This document shows positions 54,387 through 62,618 of a stretch of DNA of 64,000 nt, piece by piece. The notes beneath the pieces are model-generated. The model made no database searches and was not told the DNA's origin. It worked only from the letters and a program-made list of their open reading frames with translations. Every line of letters begins with the position of its first letter. The first letter of the stretch is position 1. A program made the position numbers and the translations under genes. This DNA is from Vicinamibacterales bacterium (GTDB lineage: Bacteria; Acidobacteriota; Vicinamibacteria; Vicinamibacterales; UBA8438): NCBI GenBank assembly GCA_937766455.1, contig CALLXD010000018.1, positions 1 through 64,000 on the forward strand. The letters are read 5' to 3'.

Positions 54387-55253
54387 CTACGCCGCTTGAG
54401 TCTGTGCTCGTTGCTCGAATGCCGCTGGACTGATTTGTCCGAGCGTCGAGTGCCGACGCCGTTGGTTATAGAACACTTCGATGTAGTCGAACAATTCCAT
54501 CTTGGCGTCCCCGTTGCTGGCGAACTGGTCGCCGAGCTCGTGCTTGACCGTCGAGAAGAAGCTCTCCATCGCGGCGTTGTCATGGCAATTACCCCGACGG
54601 CTCATGCTGCAGACGATGCCGTGCACGGTGAGGCGTGCTTGATAGTCCGCGCTGGCGTACGTGCAGCCCTGGTCGGAGTGGTGCAAGAGCCCGACCCCGG
54701 GGCACCGACGCTTGAGCGCGCGCTCTAGTGCGTGAAGGGTCAGATGGCGATCATTGACGGCACTGACGGCCCAGCCGACCACGAAGCGCGAGTACAGATC
54801 GAGGATGGCGGCCAGGTAGAGCTTGCCGCTGGTGCCGATCACGAACTCGGTGGTGTCGCCGACCCAGCGCTGATTCGGTCCAGCCGCGTCGAACCGGCGA
54901 TCCAGGAGATTGGCGGCGATCGGCTGATCGTGGTCACTCATGGTGGTGTGCTTGTAGCGTCTACGCTGTCGCGCGACGAGCCCCTCTTCTTGCATCAACC
55001 GCACGACGCGCTTGCGGCTGACCTGCTCCCGCTGGTCGATGAGATCGGCGTGGACGCGCGGACTGCCGTACCGGTGTTGGCTCGCGTCGAAGGACGCCCG
55101 CACGAGCACCTTCAGGCGGCGGTCGTCGCGCGCATGCGTCGACTCCGGGCGCCCACGCCACGCATAGAACCCACTCGGGGTCACCTGTAAGCATCGGCAC
55201 AGAATCGTCACGGTGTGATAGGCCTTCTCCACGGCGATGAACTGAAACCTCAT
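54387..55253 (-). CDS. IS3-family transposase OrfB (rve integrase domain)
   Basis: A 288-residue DDE transposase. The HTH_21-like part is HRYGSPRVHADLIDQ with RKRVVRLMQEEGLVARQ. The catalytic triad is Asp in RWVGDTTEFVI, Asp in LLHHSDQGCTYAS and Glu in NAAMESFFSTVKHEL. The C-terminal YNQRRRHSTLGQISPAAFE is typical. ATG 55253. In an intact IS3 it is made by frameshifting from orfA; here the IS30 insertion separates it from orfA, so only the short form can be made. Confidence 0.92.
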   Translation of the reverse strand: MRFQFIAVEKAYHTVTILCRCLQVTPSGFYAWRGRPESTHARDDRRLKVLVRASFDASQHRYGSPRVHADLIDQREQVSRKRVVRLMQEEGLVARQRRRYKHTTMSDHDQPIAANLLDRRFDAAGPNQRWVGDTTEFVIGTSGKLYLAAILDLYSRFVVGWAVSAVNDRHLTLHALERALKRRCPGVGLLHHSDQGCTYASADYQARLTVHGIVCSMSRRGNCHDNAAMESFFSTVKHELGDQFASNGDAKMELFDYIEVFYNQRRRHSTLGQISPAAFEQRAQTQAA

Positions 55254-55280
55254 CGGCTGTGCTTCGCGAAGAAGGCCGCG

Positions 55281-56495
55281 GTAAGTTCAAGGGGTCGATG
55301 CAACGCAGAGATGATCACTGTGAGGAGGGATCATGGAACGCGTTCGTCGTCCACGTATATCGGCAGCGGAGAAAGCGCAGGTGTGGCAGCGGTGGAAGTG
55401 CGGCGAGTCGCTGAGCGACATTGGCCGAGCGCTGGAACGCGTCCCTGGGGCCATCTTCCACGTGCTTGCCGCGCGAGGCGGTGTCGCCCCGCCTCCTCGA
55501 ACACGGTCCCGGCGTGCGCTGACGCTGACCGAGCGGGAAGAAATCTCGCGCGGCCTGGCACGTGGCTGTTCGTTGCGGGGGATCAGCGCTGGACTCGGTC
55601 GCGCACCCTCGACCATCAGCCGTGAGGTCCAGCGGCACGGGGGCCAAGCTCGCTATCGTGCCGCCGTGGCCGACGCGCGCACGTGGCACCGCGCCCGGCG
55701 CCCCAAGCCGTGTCGCTTGGCCACCTCGGCCAGGCTTCGTTCGCTGGTCGCCAGCAAACTCGCTGCGGACTGGTCGCCGGAGCAGATTGCGGGCTGGCTG
55801 AAACAGACGTTTCCGGGGCATCCTCACATGCAGGTGTCCCACGAGACGATCTACGTGAGCCTGTTTGTCCAGAGTCGCGGCGTGCTGAAGAAAGCGCTCA
55901 TTGCGCACCTGCGGCGCCGGCGGCGGATGCGGCGCTCGAAGCGTGCTGGGCCGCAACGAGCGGGCGGCATTATCGACGCCGTCTCCATTCGCGACCGTCC
56001 TGCCGAGGCCGAGGACCGCGCGGTGCCCGGCCATTGGGAGGGCGACATGCTGTCGGGCGCCCGGAATTCGCACATCGCGACCCTGGTCGAGCGACACTCG
56101 CGGTTTGTGCTCCTGGTGCGCCTACTCGGCAAGGACACCGCCACCGTGGTCGAGGCGCTCTCGCAGGCGGTGCAGGCGTTGCCAGAGGGACTTATGGCGT
56201 CCCTGACGTGGGACCGCGGGTCTGAACTGGCGGCGCACAAAGACTTCACCCTCGCCACCCAGGTCCAGGTCTACTTCTGTGACCCACAGAGTCCGTGGCA
56301 GCGAGGTTCCAACGAGAACACCAATGGCCTACTTCGACAGTACTTCCCACATGGTACCGACCTGGCGACCTACACCCAGGCGGATCTAGACCGCGTTGCA
56401 CAACGTCTCAACTCACGACCGCGCAAGACGCTCGGCTACGCCACGCCAGCTGATAAGCTGGCAGCCACCCTGTTGCATTGACCGGTTGAACTCAC
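55281..56495. mobile_element. IS30-family insertion sequence nested in the IS3 element
   Basis: About 1215 bp. Ends: GTAAGTTCAAGGGGTCGATG (from 55281) against GTGAGTTCAACCGGTCAATG read inward from 56495, an imperfect 24-bp inverted repeat. The flanks are CG-rich and allow a 2-bp CG duplication, as usual for IS30. It sits in the last codons of IS3 orfA (after ERDILKKAA). Confidence 0.88.
55333..56481 (+). CDS. IS30-family transposase
   Basis: A 382-residue intact transposase. The N-terminal HTH region is LTEREEISRGLARGCSLRGI followed by GRAPSTISREVQRHGG. The DDE core has Asp in GHWEGDMLSGA, Asp in LTWDRGSELAAH and Glu in RGSNENTNGLLRQYF, and the C-terminal LNSRPRKTLGYATPADKL is the family hallmark. 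AGGAGGG lies 6-12 bases before ATG 55333. It is on the opposite strand to the IS3 genes, and with intact ends it may be mobile. Confidence 0.95.
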   Translation: MERVRRPRISAAEKAQVWQRWKCGESLSDIGRALERVPGAIFHVLAARGGVAPPPRTRSRRALTLTEREEISRGLARGCSLRGISAGLGRAPSTISREVQRHGGQARYRAAVADARTWHRARRPKPCRLATSARLRSLVASKLAADWSPEQIAGWLKQTFPGHPHMQVSHETIYVSLFVQSRGVLKKALIAHLRRRRRMRRSKRAGPQRAGGIIDAVSIRDRPAEAEDRAVPGHWEGDMLSGARNSHIATLVERHSRFVLLVRLLGKDTATVVEALSQAVQALPEGLMASLTWDRGSELAAHKDFTLATQVQVYFCDPQSPWQRGSNENTNGLLRQYFPHGTDLATYTQADLDRVAQRLNSRPRKTLGYATPADKLAATLLH

Positions 56496-56786
56496 CGCCG
56501 CTTTTTTAAGAATGTCGCGCTCCTCCGCGAGGATGCGATTCTCTTTGCGAAGCCGGGCGAGCTCCTCTCGCTCCGCCTGCATCAGCCCGCTCTTGCCCTT
56601 CGTGCGCTCGGCGCGCGCCCGGTCCACCCAGTTGCCGAGCGCCGACGGCGTGAGGTCGAGCTCCCGCGCCACCGCGCCGACCGTCTTGTCCTCCTCGAAC
56701 ACCAACCGGACGGCCCCGGCCTTGAACTCTTCAGAGAACTGCCGCCGGGCTCGCCGGCCTGCCTTGTTTGATTCCACTCTGGACAT
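56496..56786 (-). pseudogene. IS3-family OrfA, 3' end cut by IS30
   Basis: A small HTH protein: RRQFSEEFKAGAVRLVFEED, then VGAVARELDLTPSALGNWVD, then a leucine-zipper-like stretch (LARLRKENRILAEERDILKK). ATG 56786 or 56813. The normal ending (A-rich, about eight residues and a stop) is displaced by the IS30 end, and the frame now runs 20 codons into IS30 before stopping at 56436. Confidence 0.85.
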
Positions 56787-57994
56787 CGTATCCGCCCTTC
56801 GGAAAGTGTCCACGGGATCGGATCAAGCTCACCCCTGCGAGACGCGCGCCTGGGCTGAGGGCAACCGCGACATCCTCTACGTCGGTGCTCTGAACTTCGA
56901 GCAGGCGCGAGCCGAAGACAGCCGTGCCAGTGCTGCGGGTCCGTAGGCCAGACCGCCGTCGATAACTTCGTCCGACGCTGGTGCGGGCGCTGGCCCGCAG
57001 ATGGTAGCGTCCCGGGGGGACGTTCAAAAACTCGAAGACGCCGTCTGGCCGGACCACGGCCGGTCTCGCGATGCCGAGCCCCAACCCGCCGTCTGACGCG
57101 GGGCTCATGATGACCGAGCCAGTGGCCAGCCTGGCCTCGTCGGGGTGCACCAGTTGACCCCGCACGCTCACCCGGGAGGCGCCAACCAGTGGGAAGTCGA
57201 TATTGGTCCGGGTTCCGCCGCTCGGCAGTTCGACGCGCTCGGCCGCACCTGGCGTCGACACGCCAGGAAACAAGGTTGGTACCATCTGTATACGACCGGT
57301 CGCATCTTCTGTGCCCAGGTCGTCGGGATCGAGCGCGGCTATGTAGTAGCGACCAGGAGCCAGCCCCTCGATGCGGTAGTCGCCACGTGCGTTGCCCTCA
57401 GTGCGTCCCACCGGTAACAGGATCCGGCGGTTACCGTCGAGCTGCGGCCGGAGCGCCTCGACCTCCGCGAACGCCAGCGGTTGTCCCGTCTCGGTGGTGA
57501 TGCGACCCATGATGGCGCCAGCCGGCGTCAGTGCGACATCGGCGTTCGACCGTGTCTCGCCGGCCGCAAGGTCGATGGCGACTGGGACTTCCAGCGGGTG
57601 TCGCTGACCGTACTGCCGGCTCACGTAGCCAAGCGCGGTCGCGTGCAGGGAGTACGCTGCCGCCGAGAGCTCGTCCAGTCGGAACTCGCCCGCGGCATTC
57701 GTGGCGACGATACGTTGTTCTCGACTTGCGAGGTCGCGGAGGACAAGGACGCCGTCGGCGATCGGTTCGCCGTTCGATGCGTCAATCAGCTGTCCTGCGA
57801 CGGATCCGCTGGCCGTTTGGCCCGGTCGCGCGTGCGCCGAGGAGACAGCGAACAGCGTGCAGAGGCCCAGGAGGCAACCGAGGTGGGTCGCCCGTATCAC
57901 AGAGTCGTGCCCGGAACGTCTCATGCGGTCTATGATACCAATCCGGTCGTGCGTCGTGTCACGGCGTGTGAGCGGAGAGCCGAGGAACATTGCC

Positions 57995-58297
57995 ATGTCC
58001 AAGCTGTCGTCAGAGTTCGACGTGGTCTGTCCGTGTTGCGGCACGACACAGACGGTCGACCTGCACCTGAAACGCGTCGTCGCGCATCTCGAACCGCAGC
58101 GCGAAGACAAGCCGCAACTGGACCACGCGCAGCAGATCCTGGCTGAAGAGGCGGCGCGGCGTGAAGCCTTGTTTCAGCAGTCGGTGAGCGACAACCAGAC
58201 GCGCGGCGACGAGTTGTCCAAACGGTTCGATGAGGCACTCGAGCAAGCGCGGCACGAGCCAATTACCAGGCCCGAACGAGAATTCGACCTAGACTAA
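57995..58297 (+). CDS. Small zinc-ribbon-like protein, unknown function
   Basis: A 100-residue protein. VVCPCCGTTQTVDLHLKRVV has a CPCC motif that could bind zinc. A long charged helix follows (LDHAQQILAEEAARREALFQQ), and then SKRFDEALEQARHEPITRP and an acidic end. ATG 57995. It is divergent from the broken secreted-protein gene, and a TATGAT at 57931-57936 could serve as its -10. No functional assignment can be made. Confidence 0.65.
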   Translation: MSKLSSEFDVVCPCCGTTQTVDLHLKRVVAHLEPQREDKPQLDHAQQILAEEAARREALFQQSVSDNQTRGDELSKRFDEALEQARHEPITRPEREFDLD

Positions 58298-58298
58298 C

Positions 58299-58403
58299 GG
58301 TTTCCGGACGAGGCGTCCGTCTGGCGGCGTTGCGGCCTCGGTCACAGCCTGCCTGGCTGCTCCCTCGTTGCGCCTTGCCAGACGAACGCCTCGTCCGGAA
58401 ACC
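58299..58403. repeat. Long inverted repeat (27-bp arms) between convergent genes
   Basis: GGTTTCCGGACGAGGCGT... at 58299-58325 is the complement of 58377-58403 with a single mismatch, and the mismatch would still pair as G-U in RNA. The 51-base spacer contains further short complementary parts. It begins directly after the stop of the zinc-ribbon gene and ends 12 bases before the facing stop at 58415. It may be a REP/MITE-like element or a strong bidirectional terminator. Confidence 0.75.
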
Positions 58404-58414
58404 CCAGGTGCGCT

Positions 58415-59173
58415 TCAGCCGACGTTGCGGCGGTTTTCGCCGCGTCCGACGACCTGGCGGAACGGGGCTGGCAGCTCGCTCCATCCGTCTTCCCCCGCGA
58501 AGAACCTCGGCTTGTCGTCAGGGAATCTGTCGACGAATGCGCGATACCGGCGTCGCCATTGGGTTACCCGATGGTCTGGCGTCCGGATAGGTCGGTGCGG
58601 ATAGTCGAGCAGCATGCGCTCCACTTTCCAGACGTTCCGTTCCGACAGACGCCAGTCGTATCGCGTGAGTGTCCGTAGATCGACGATCGCGTACCCGGTC
58701 AGGCGACCGGTGGCGTCGACGTACGGTTCGACGTAGCTCAGCGCTAGGGCGCGGATCGTCTTGTAGACCGCCTTGCGTCCGTGGAGTCCTGGGTCACGCG
58801 ACCGAGCCACGGCACCCCATCGGCCCCGCTGCTGATACACGAACAGGACGTGGTCGAGCTGGTCGACAGACTCGAAGCTGAGCACCAGGGGAGGGAATCC
58901 GTGCTGTTCCATGACGGTCGCCGCCAGGAGCACCGCCTCGAGACAATGGGCCGTCTGGTGACGTACGACGCCCCGAAAACTCCGGAGCGTGAGAGGTCCG
59001 CCGGCCGCATTGTAGGGGAGCGCGTTGAGGTACCGCTGGACGGCGCGAGGGGTGCGCAATCGGCTGATCAATCGGCCCTCGTGTGGCGTGAACGCCGGAG
59101 TGGGCGGGGGCGCTGCCTGGCTGTGGTGCATCCGCTCGTTGCCGTCGGGTGGCTGCGATACACTCACCGTCAT
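58415..59173 (-). CDS. Unknown protein with a transglutaminase/papain-like Cys-His pattern
   Basis: About 252 residues from ATG 59173, which has GAGGGG 7-12 bases upstream. VVRHQTAHCLEAVLLAATVMEQHG places a Cys (C77) at a helix start, and LSFESVDQLDHVLFVYQQRG gives a His (H108) in a beta-strand, the order seen in transglutaminase-like folds. An Asp (SRDPGLHG) follows. YDWRLSERNVWKVERMLLDYPH and RYRAFVDRFPDDKPRFF lie near the end. This is a fold-level guess; no family was recognised. Confidence 0.55.
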   Translation of the reverse strand: MTVSVSQPPDGNERMHHSQAAPPPTPAFTPHEGRLISRLRTPRAVQRYLNALPYNAAGGPLTLRSFRGVVRHQTAHCLEAVLLAATVMEQHGFPPLVLSFESVDQLDHVLFVYQQRGRWGAVARSRDPGLHGRKAVYKTIRALALSYVEPYVDATGRLTGYAIVDLRTLTRYDWRLSERNVWKVERMLLDYPHRPIRTPDHRVTQWRRRYRAFVDRFPDDKPRFFAGEDGWSELPAPFRQVVGRGENRRNVG

Positions 59174-59933
59174 GTCGTCATCACCCCTCGCGGAGGGACC
59201 GGACAGCGGAGCCGCTGCCTCTCGCATCTTGGTCGGGACCTCAGGCTACAACTATGCCGAATGGAAGGGGAGTTTCTATCCGGAGAAGCTGCCCGCCAAG
59301 AAGATGCTCCCGTTCTACGCGGAACGGTTGTCCACCGTCGAGATCAACTACACCTTTTATCGCATGCCGACGGACCGTCTGCTGGCCGGCTGGTCCGAGG
59401 TAACGCCCGATCACTTCCGTTTCACGCTCAAAGCACCGCGACGCATCACGCATCTGGCCCGGTTGCGGGGGTGCGAGGAGACGGTCACGGCGTTTTGTGA
59501 CGCGGCCCAGACGCTGGGGCCAAAACTGGGCGTGTTGTTGTTTCAGCTGCCACCGTCTTTCAAGAAAGACCTGGCGGTGCTCGACGGATTTCTGGACATG
59601 CTGCCACCGGGCGTCCGCGCCGCGTTCGAGTTTCGTCATGATTCCTGGCACGACCCGGACGTGTTCGACCGGCTTCGAGCCCGCCGGCTGGCGCTCTGCG
59701 TTGCGGACAGCGAGCGCTTGACCACACCCGTCGAGGTGACTGCCCCGTACGGCTACTTCCGGTTGCGCGACCAAGGCTACGAGCGTGACGATATCGCGCG
59801 GTGGGCGGACACCATCGCGACCGCGTGCGGGAGTTGCGGCGAGGTCTTCGTGTACTTCAAACATGAAGACGAGGGAAAGGGGCCAGAGTTTGCGCGACTA
59901 CTGCTGGACGCACTCCCGCTGTCGGTCCGCTGA
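59172..59933 (+). CDS. DUF72 (YecE-like) protein
   Basis: A 253-residue TIM-barrel protein. RILVGTSGYNYAEWKGSFYP is the family N-terminus, then YAERLSTVEINYTFYRMP, FTLKAPRRITH, LLFQLPPSF, AAFEFRHDSWHD and the C-terminal VFVYFKHEDEGKGPEFARLL. The function is unknown. ATG 59172 overlaps head-to-head with the divergent start at 59173 and has no clear ribosome-binding site, so the true start may lie a little downstream. It overlaps the end of the next gene by 36 bases on the other strand. Confidence 0.88.
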   Translation: MSSSPLAEGPDSGAAASRILVGTSGYNYAEWKGSFYPEKLPAKKMLPFYAERLSTVEINYTFYRMPTDRLLAGWSEVTPDHFRFTLKAPRRITHLARLRGCEETVTAFCDAAQTLGPKLGVLLFQLPPSFKKDLAVLDGFLDMLPPGVRAAFEFRHDSWHDPDVFDRLRARRLALCVADSERLTTPVEVTAPYGYFRLRDQGYERDDIARWADTIATACGSCGEVFVYFKHEDEGKGPEFARLLLDALPLSVR

Positions 59934-60941
59934 GGGCATGACTGGGGCGTCGGCCAGCGGGGCCCCGTATTCCCGCGCGAACGCTACGATCCGCCGTTCG
60001 GCCCAGTAGCCGTCGAAATCGGCGGCGGCCCCCGCGTAGTAGCCGCAGTGTCCCCCATAACGTGTGACCTGGACGGTCACGTGTGGATTGACTGCCACAC
60101 TTGGGTCGTCGAACTGCTCCGGCGGCACGAAGGGGTCGTCTTCGGCGCTGACGATCAGAGTCGGAATCTGCACCCGGTCGATGACTCGGAGACTGCTCGC
60201 GCGGTAGTAGTAGTCGTCGGCGTCCCGGAAGCCGTGGTGTGGCGCCGTGAACCGCTCGTCGAATTCCCGCACGGTCCGCACGGTGTCGAGCGGGCCCAGG
60301 TCGAAACGACCGGGCCACGCCTGACCTTTCCGTCGCATCCGAGCCTTGAGGTTGCGCACGAAATTCCATTCGTAGATGAGATTGGATCGGCGTTCGAGCG
60401 CCTCGACGCACAGCCCCAGATCCATCGTGGGTGAGATCGCCACGATGGCCCGTACCTCAGGCGGCGTGTCCGCGCCATAGTCGCCTGCCAGCCGGAGCGC
60501 GACATTCCCGCCCAGGGAATATCCGGCGACGCTGACCGCGGGGAGCCGGTCAAGCTGGATCAACTCCGCAATGACCGCACGCGGGTCGTCTGACAGTCCC
60601 GAGTGATACAGCCCAGCCGACAGCGCTTCCGTTCCACCACAATTGCGCTGGTTGAGCATGACAGCGTTGAATCCGGCGCGATACGCCTTTTCGGCCATGC
60701 CCTTCATGTAGTGTGCCTGGCTCGACCCCTCGAGCCCGTGGAGACCGATCAGGGTGCCGTGTGCTCGCGGCTGCGCCTGCCAGTAGCAGTGGGCGAGCAC
60801 CCGGGCATCCGACGCCACATCGAAGTAGCGTGGGACGGGCGGCGGCAAATGCGGAAAGTGGCGTTGGCGTCCCCACGTAAAGAGGGTCATCCAATGCCCA
60901 TGTCGCAGGCGTGGGTGAGGCGTGTAGTCGGAAATGCTCAC
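59898..60941 (-). CDS. YheT-like alpha/beta hydrolase
   Basis: A 347-residue alpha/beta-fold esterase of the YheT/ABHD1-3 type. Nucleophile Ser is in VAGYSLGGNVALRL, acid Asp in VSAEDDPFVPPE, and base His in RYGGHCGYYAG. The oxyanion stretch is LIGLHGLEGSSQAHYMKGMA, followed by NQRNCGGTE as in the family. Substrates are probably lipid or polymer esters. ATG 60941. The C-terminus overlaps the convergent DUF72 gene by 36 bases. Confidence 0.9.
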   Translation of the reverse strand: MSISDYTPHPRLRHGHWMTLFTWGRQRHFPHLPPPVPRYFDVASDARVLAHCYWQAQPRAHGTLIGLHGLEGSSQAHYMKGMAEKAYRAGFNAVMLNQRNCGGTEALSAGLYHSGLSDDPRAVIAELIQLDRLPAVSVAGYSLGGNVALRLAGDYGADTPPEVRAIVAISPTMDLGLCVEALERRSNLIYEWNFVRNLKARMRRKGQAWPGRFDLGPLDTVRTVREFDERFTAPHHGFRDADDYYYRASSLRVIDRVQIPTLIVSAEDDPFVPPEQFDDPSVAVNPHVTVQVTRYGGHCGYYAGAAADFDGYWAERRIVAFAREYGAPLADAPVMPSADRQRECVQQ

Positions 60942-61011
60942 GGGGTGTCAGAAAGAAGGTGGCGGGGGCGATCCACAAGCGGCGCGTGACCGCCAGCGTC
61001 GTCGAGAGAGT

Positions 61012-61497
61012 TTACCGCACGGGTCCGTAGATGGCGGGCAGCGAGACGCCCCGCATGCGCAGGTAGACGCTCAGCTGACCCCGATGATGAATCAAGTGAT
61101 TCAAGACCAGCACCCGAAAGACGGAAATACGGGGGAGTGAGAAGACCAGCCCGCCGTCCCGCTCCAGCAGCCAATCAGCCGTGAGATCCGGGTCGAGCCG
61201 ACCCGCCAGTGCGGCGCGCCCGGCGGCCGCGTGCGTATCGAATCGAGAGAGGACGTCGGTCACCCCGTCCGTAGGCGTCGGGTCTGCCTCGGTCGTCGCC
61301 AGGTCGTGGCGCTCGGAGGTCATGACCACGGCCGTCCAGCCAGGAATGTCGGCCAGATGTGCGAGGAGTTGCCCAAGCGTGCGCGCCTGTGTTTCAGGAC
61401 GCCAGGCCAGCTCCGCGTCCGGCGCCGTGGCCATCACCGCGCGGGTGACTCCGATCTCGCGGTCGTACTCGGGTAGCAGGATATCGATGAGGGGCAT
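61012..61497 (-). CDS. DinB-family protein
   Basis: A 161-residue protein from ATG 61497 (MPLIDILLPEYDREIGVTRA). The metal-binding His residues are in LGQLLAHLADIPGW and VLVLNHLIHHRGQLSVYLR, the DinB pattern. ISVFRVLVLNH precedes the last pair. It is the second DinB-like protein in the window and only distantly similar to the one at 17681. The frame opens much further upstream, but that part is antisense to yvcK and is rejected. Confidence 0.85.
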   Translation of the reverse strand: MPLIDILLPEYDREIGVTRAVMATAPDAELAWRPETQARTLGQLLAHLADIPGWTAVVMTSERHDLATTEADPTPTDGVTDVLSRFDTHAAAGRAALAGRLDPDLTADWLLERDGGLVFSLPRISVFRVLVLNHLIHHRGQLSVYLRMRGVSLPAIYGPVR

Positions 61498-61615
61498 GAC
61501 CCTGGGGCGTGCGCGTCTGCGCATCTTATCTGGAACGTGATGGTGCGTGGACCTCCGGACGGTCATCGTCGCGTCAGGCTGGATTAGTGTTGGCGAGATC
61601 CGAGACAATGCCCGG

Positions 61616-62581
61616 ATGCGCTTGCGGGAGTTGAACGTCGGTTGTTTTGGCGGCGGCACCGGGCTGCCCAGTCTCATTGGCGGGCTCAAGGACAATCCGT
61701 GGCTTCGGGTGCACGCCGTCGTCACCATGTTCGACAGCGGGGGCAGTTCCGGGGCGCTACGCGACCAGCTCGGTGTGTTGCCCCCAGGCGACGTGCTCAG
61801 GTGCGCCCTGGCTCTCGCGCGCAACGAAGCGGAGGCCCGCCGCATCCTGCTGACTCGACTCTCAGGCTTCGAGCACGACAAGCTCGGTGGCCACACTGGC
61901 GGCAACCTGCTGCTGTCGATGATGGAGCAGTACAGCGGCGATTTTCTCGCCGCCGTCGACGGACTCCGTACGCTGCTGGATTGTGTCGGGCGCGTGTGGC
62001 CGATCAGTGTAGAACAGGCCACCGTCTGCGCGGCCTACGAAGATGGCTCGGCCACCCGCGGAGAGGTAGAGGTGGACCAGGAGCAGAGCCAGGGGCGCCG
62101 GGTCAGTCGAATCTGGCTGGAACCGGAGGTCAGTATTCACGCCGCCGCGGCCGAGGCGATCCCGACGTTCGACGCGCTTGTCATCGGGCCGGGGAGCTTC
62201 TACACCAGTCTCGTGCCGATTTTTCTCCCCACCGGGGTGCGCGAGGCCGTGGCCGCCGTAAAAGGTCCCATTATCCTGGTGACCAACCTGCTGACCGAGG
62301 GACGCGGGATGCAGGGATTTACCGCCGCCACCGCCGTCTTGCGGATCAGCGAGGCCATCGGCCGCCGGGTGGACGTGGTCATCGTCAACACCGGACACCC
62401 GGGCCAGGATGCGCTGGCGAGATACGCGAAAGAGCACAAGGAGCCACTACCGCTCGGCAATGTGCCCGACGGATGTGAGGTCATCAGCGGTGAGTTCTGG
62501 CCACGCGGCTTTGCCAGACACGCCCGACGCCGACTGGCGTATGCGGTGTGGAGCGTGCTGGCCCAGCGGTTGTTGGTGTAA
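61616..62581 (+). CDS. YvcK/CofD-like gluconeogenesis factor
   Basis: A 321-residue protein. VGCFGGGTGLPSLIGGLK, VVTMFDSGGSSGALRDQLG, LPPGDVLRCALALA, DALVIGPGSFYTSLVP and TNLLTEGRGMQGFTA fit the UDP-sugar-binding YvcK family, involved in carbon metabolism and cell-wall control in Bacillus. ATG 61616 is chosen because the family starts right before this motif; an upstream frame opening is ignored. whiA and rapZ, frequent neighbours, are absent. Confidence 0.9.
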   Translation: MRLRELNVGCFGGGTGLPSLIGGLKDNPWLRVHAVVTMFDSGGSSGALRDQLGVLPPGDVLRCALALARNEAEARRILLTRLSGFEHDKLGGHTGGNLLLSMMEQYSGDFLAAVDGLRTLLDCVGRVWPISVEQATVCAAYEDGSATRGEVEVDQEQSQGRRVSRIWLEPEVSIHAAAAEAIPTFDALVIGPGSFYTSLVPIFLPTGVREAVAAVKGPIILVTNLLTEGRGMQGFTAATAVLRISEAIGRRVDVVIVNTGHPGQDALARYAKEHKEPLPLGNVPDGCEVISGEFWPRGFARHARRRLAYAVWSVLAQRLLV

Positions 62582-62618
62582 CCGACGCCATTGTCGCGGT
62601 GCATGGCGGCGGCGCGGC

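Larger units (their letters stand above)
54362..56825. mobile_element. IS3-family element carrying a nested IS30 element
   Basis: Terminal inverted repeats TGATCCGATCCCGTGGAC (54362-54379) and its exact complement GTCCACGGGATCGGATCA (56808-56825). A 4-bp target duplication AGCT flanks it (54358-54361 and 56826-56829). orfA and orfB are on the minus strand. Without the inner IS30 the element would be about 1.25 kb, normal for IS3. Confidence 0.9.
53741..57924 (-). pseudogene. Carboxypeptidase-regulatory-like secreted protein, split by an IS3 element
   Basis: N-terminal piece 56826-57924: signal peptide (LGCLLGLCTLFAVSSAHA) and repeated beta-sandwich domains (VAGQLIDASNGEPIADGVLV, AGEFRLDELSAAAYSLHATA, GAIMGRITTETGQPLAFAEV, GVFEFLNVPPGRYHL). 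C-terminal piece 53741-54361: TGTVHDQQGRAATDPAVVAL, ASGRYTMTGLPAGAYLVSAV. Taking out the IS with one copy of the AGCT duplication joins LAGVS to SGVVETVVG in frame and gives 571 residues. A cell-surface or periplasmic binding role is assumed from the domain type. As it stands the gene is broken. Confidence 0.85.
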
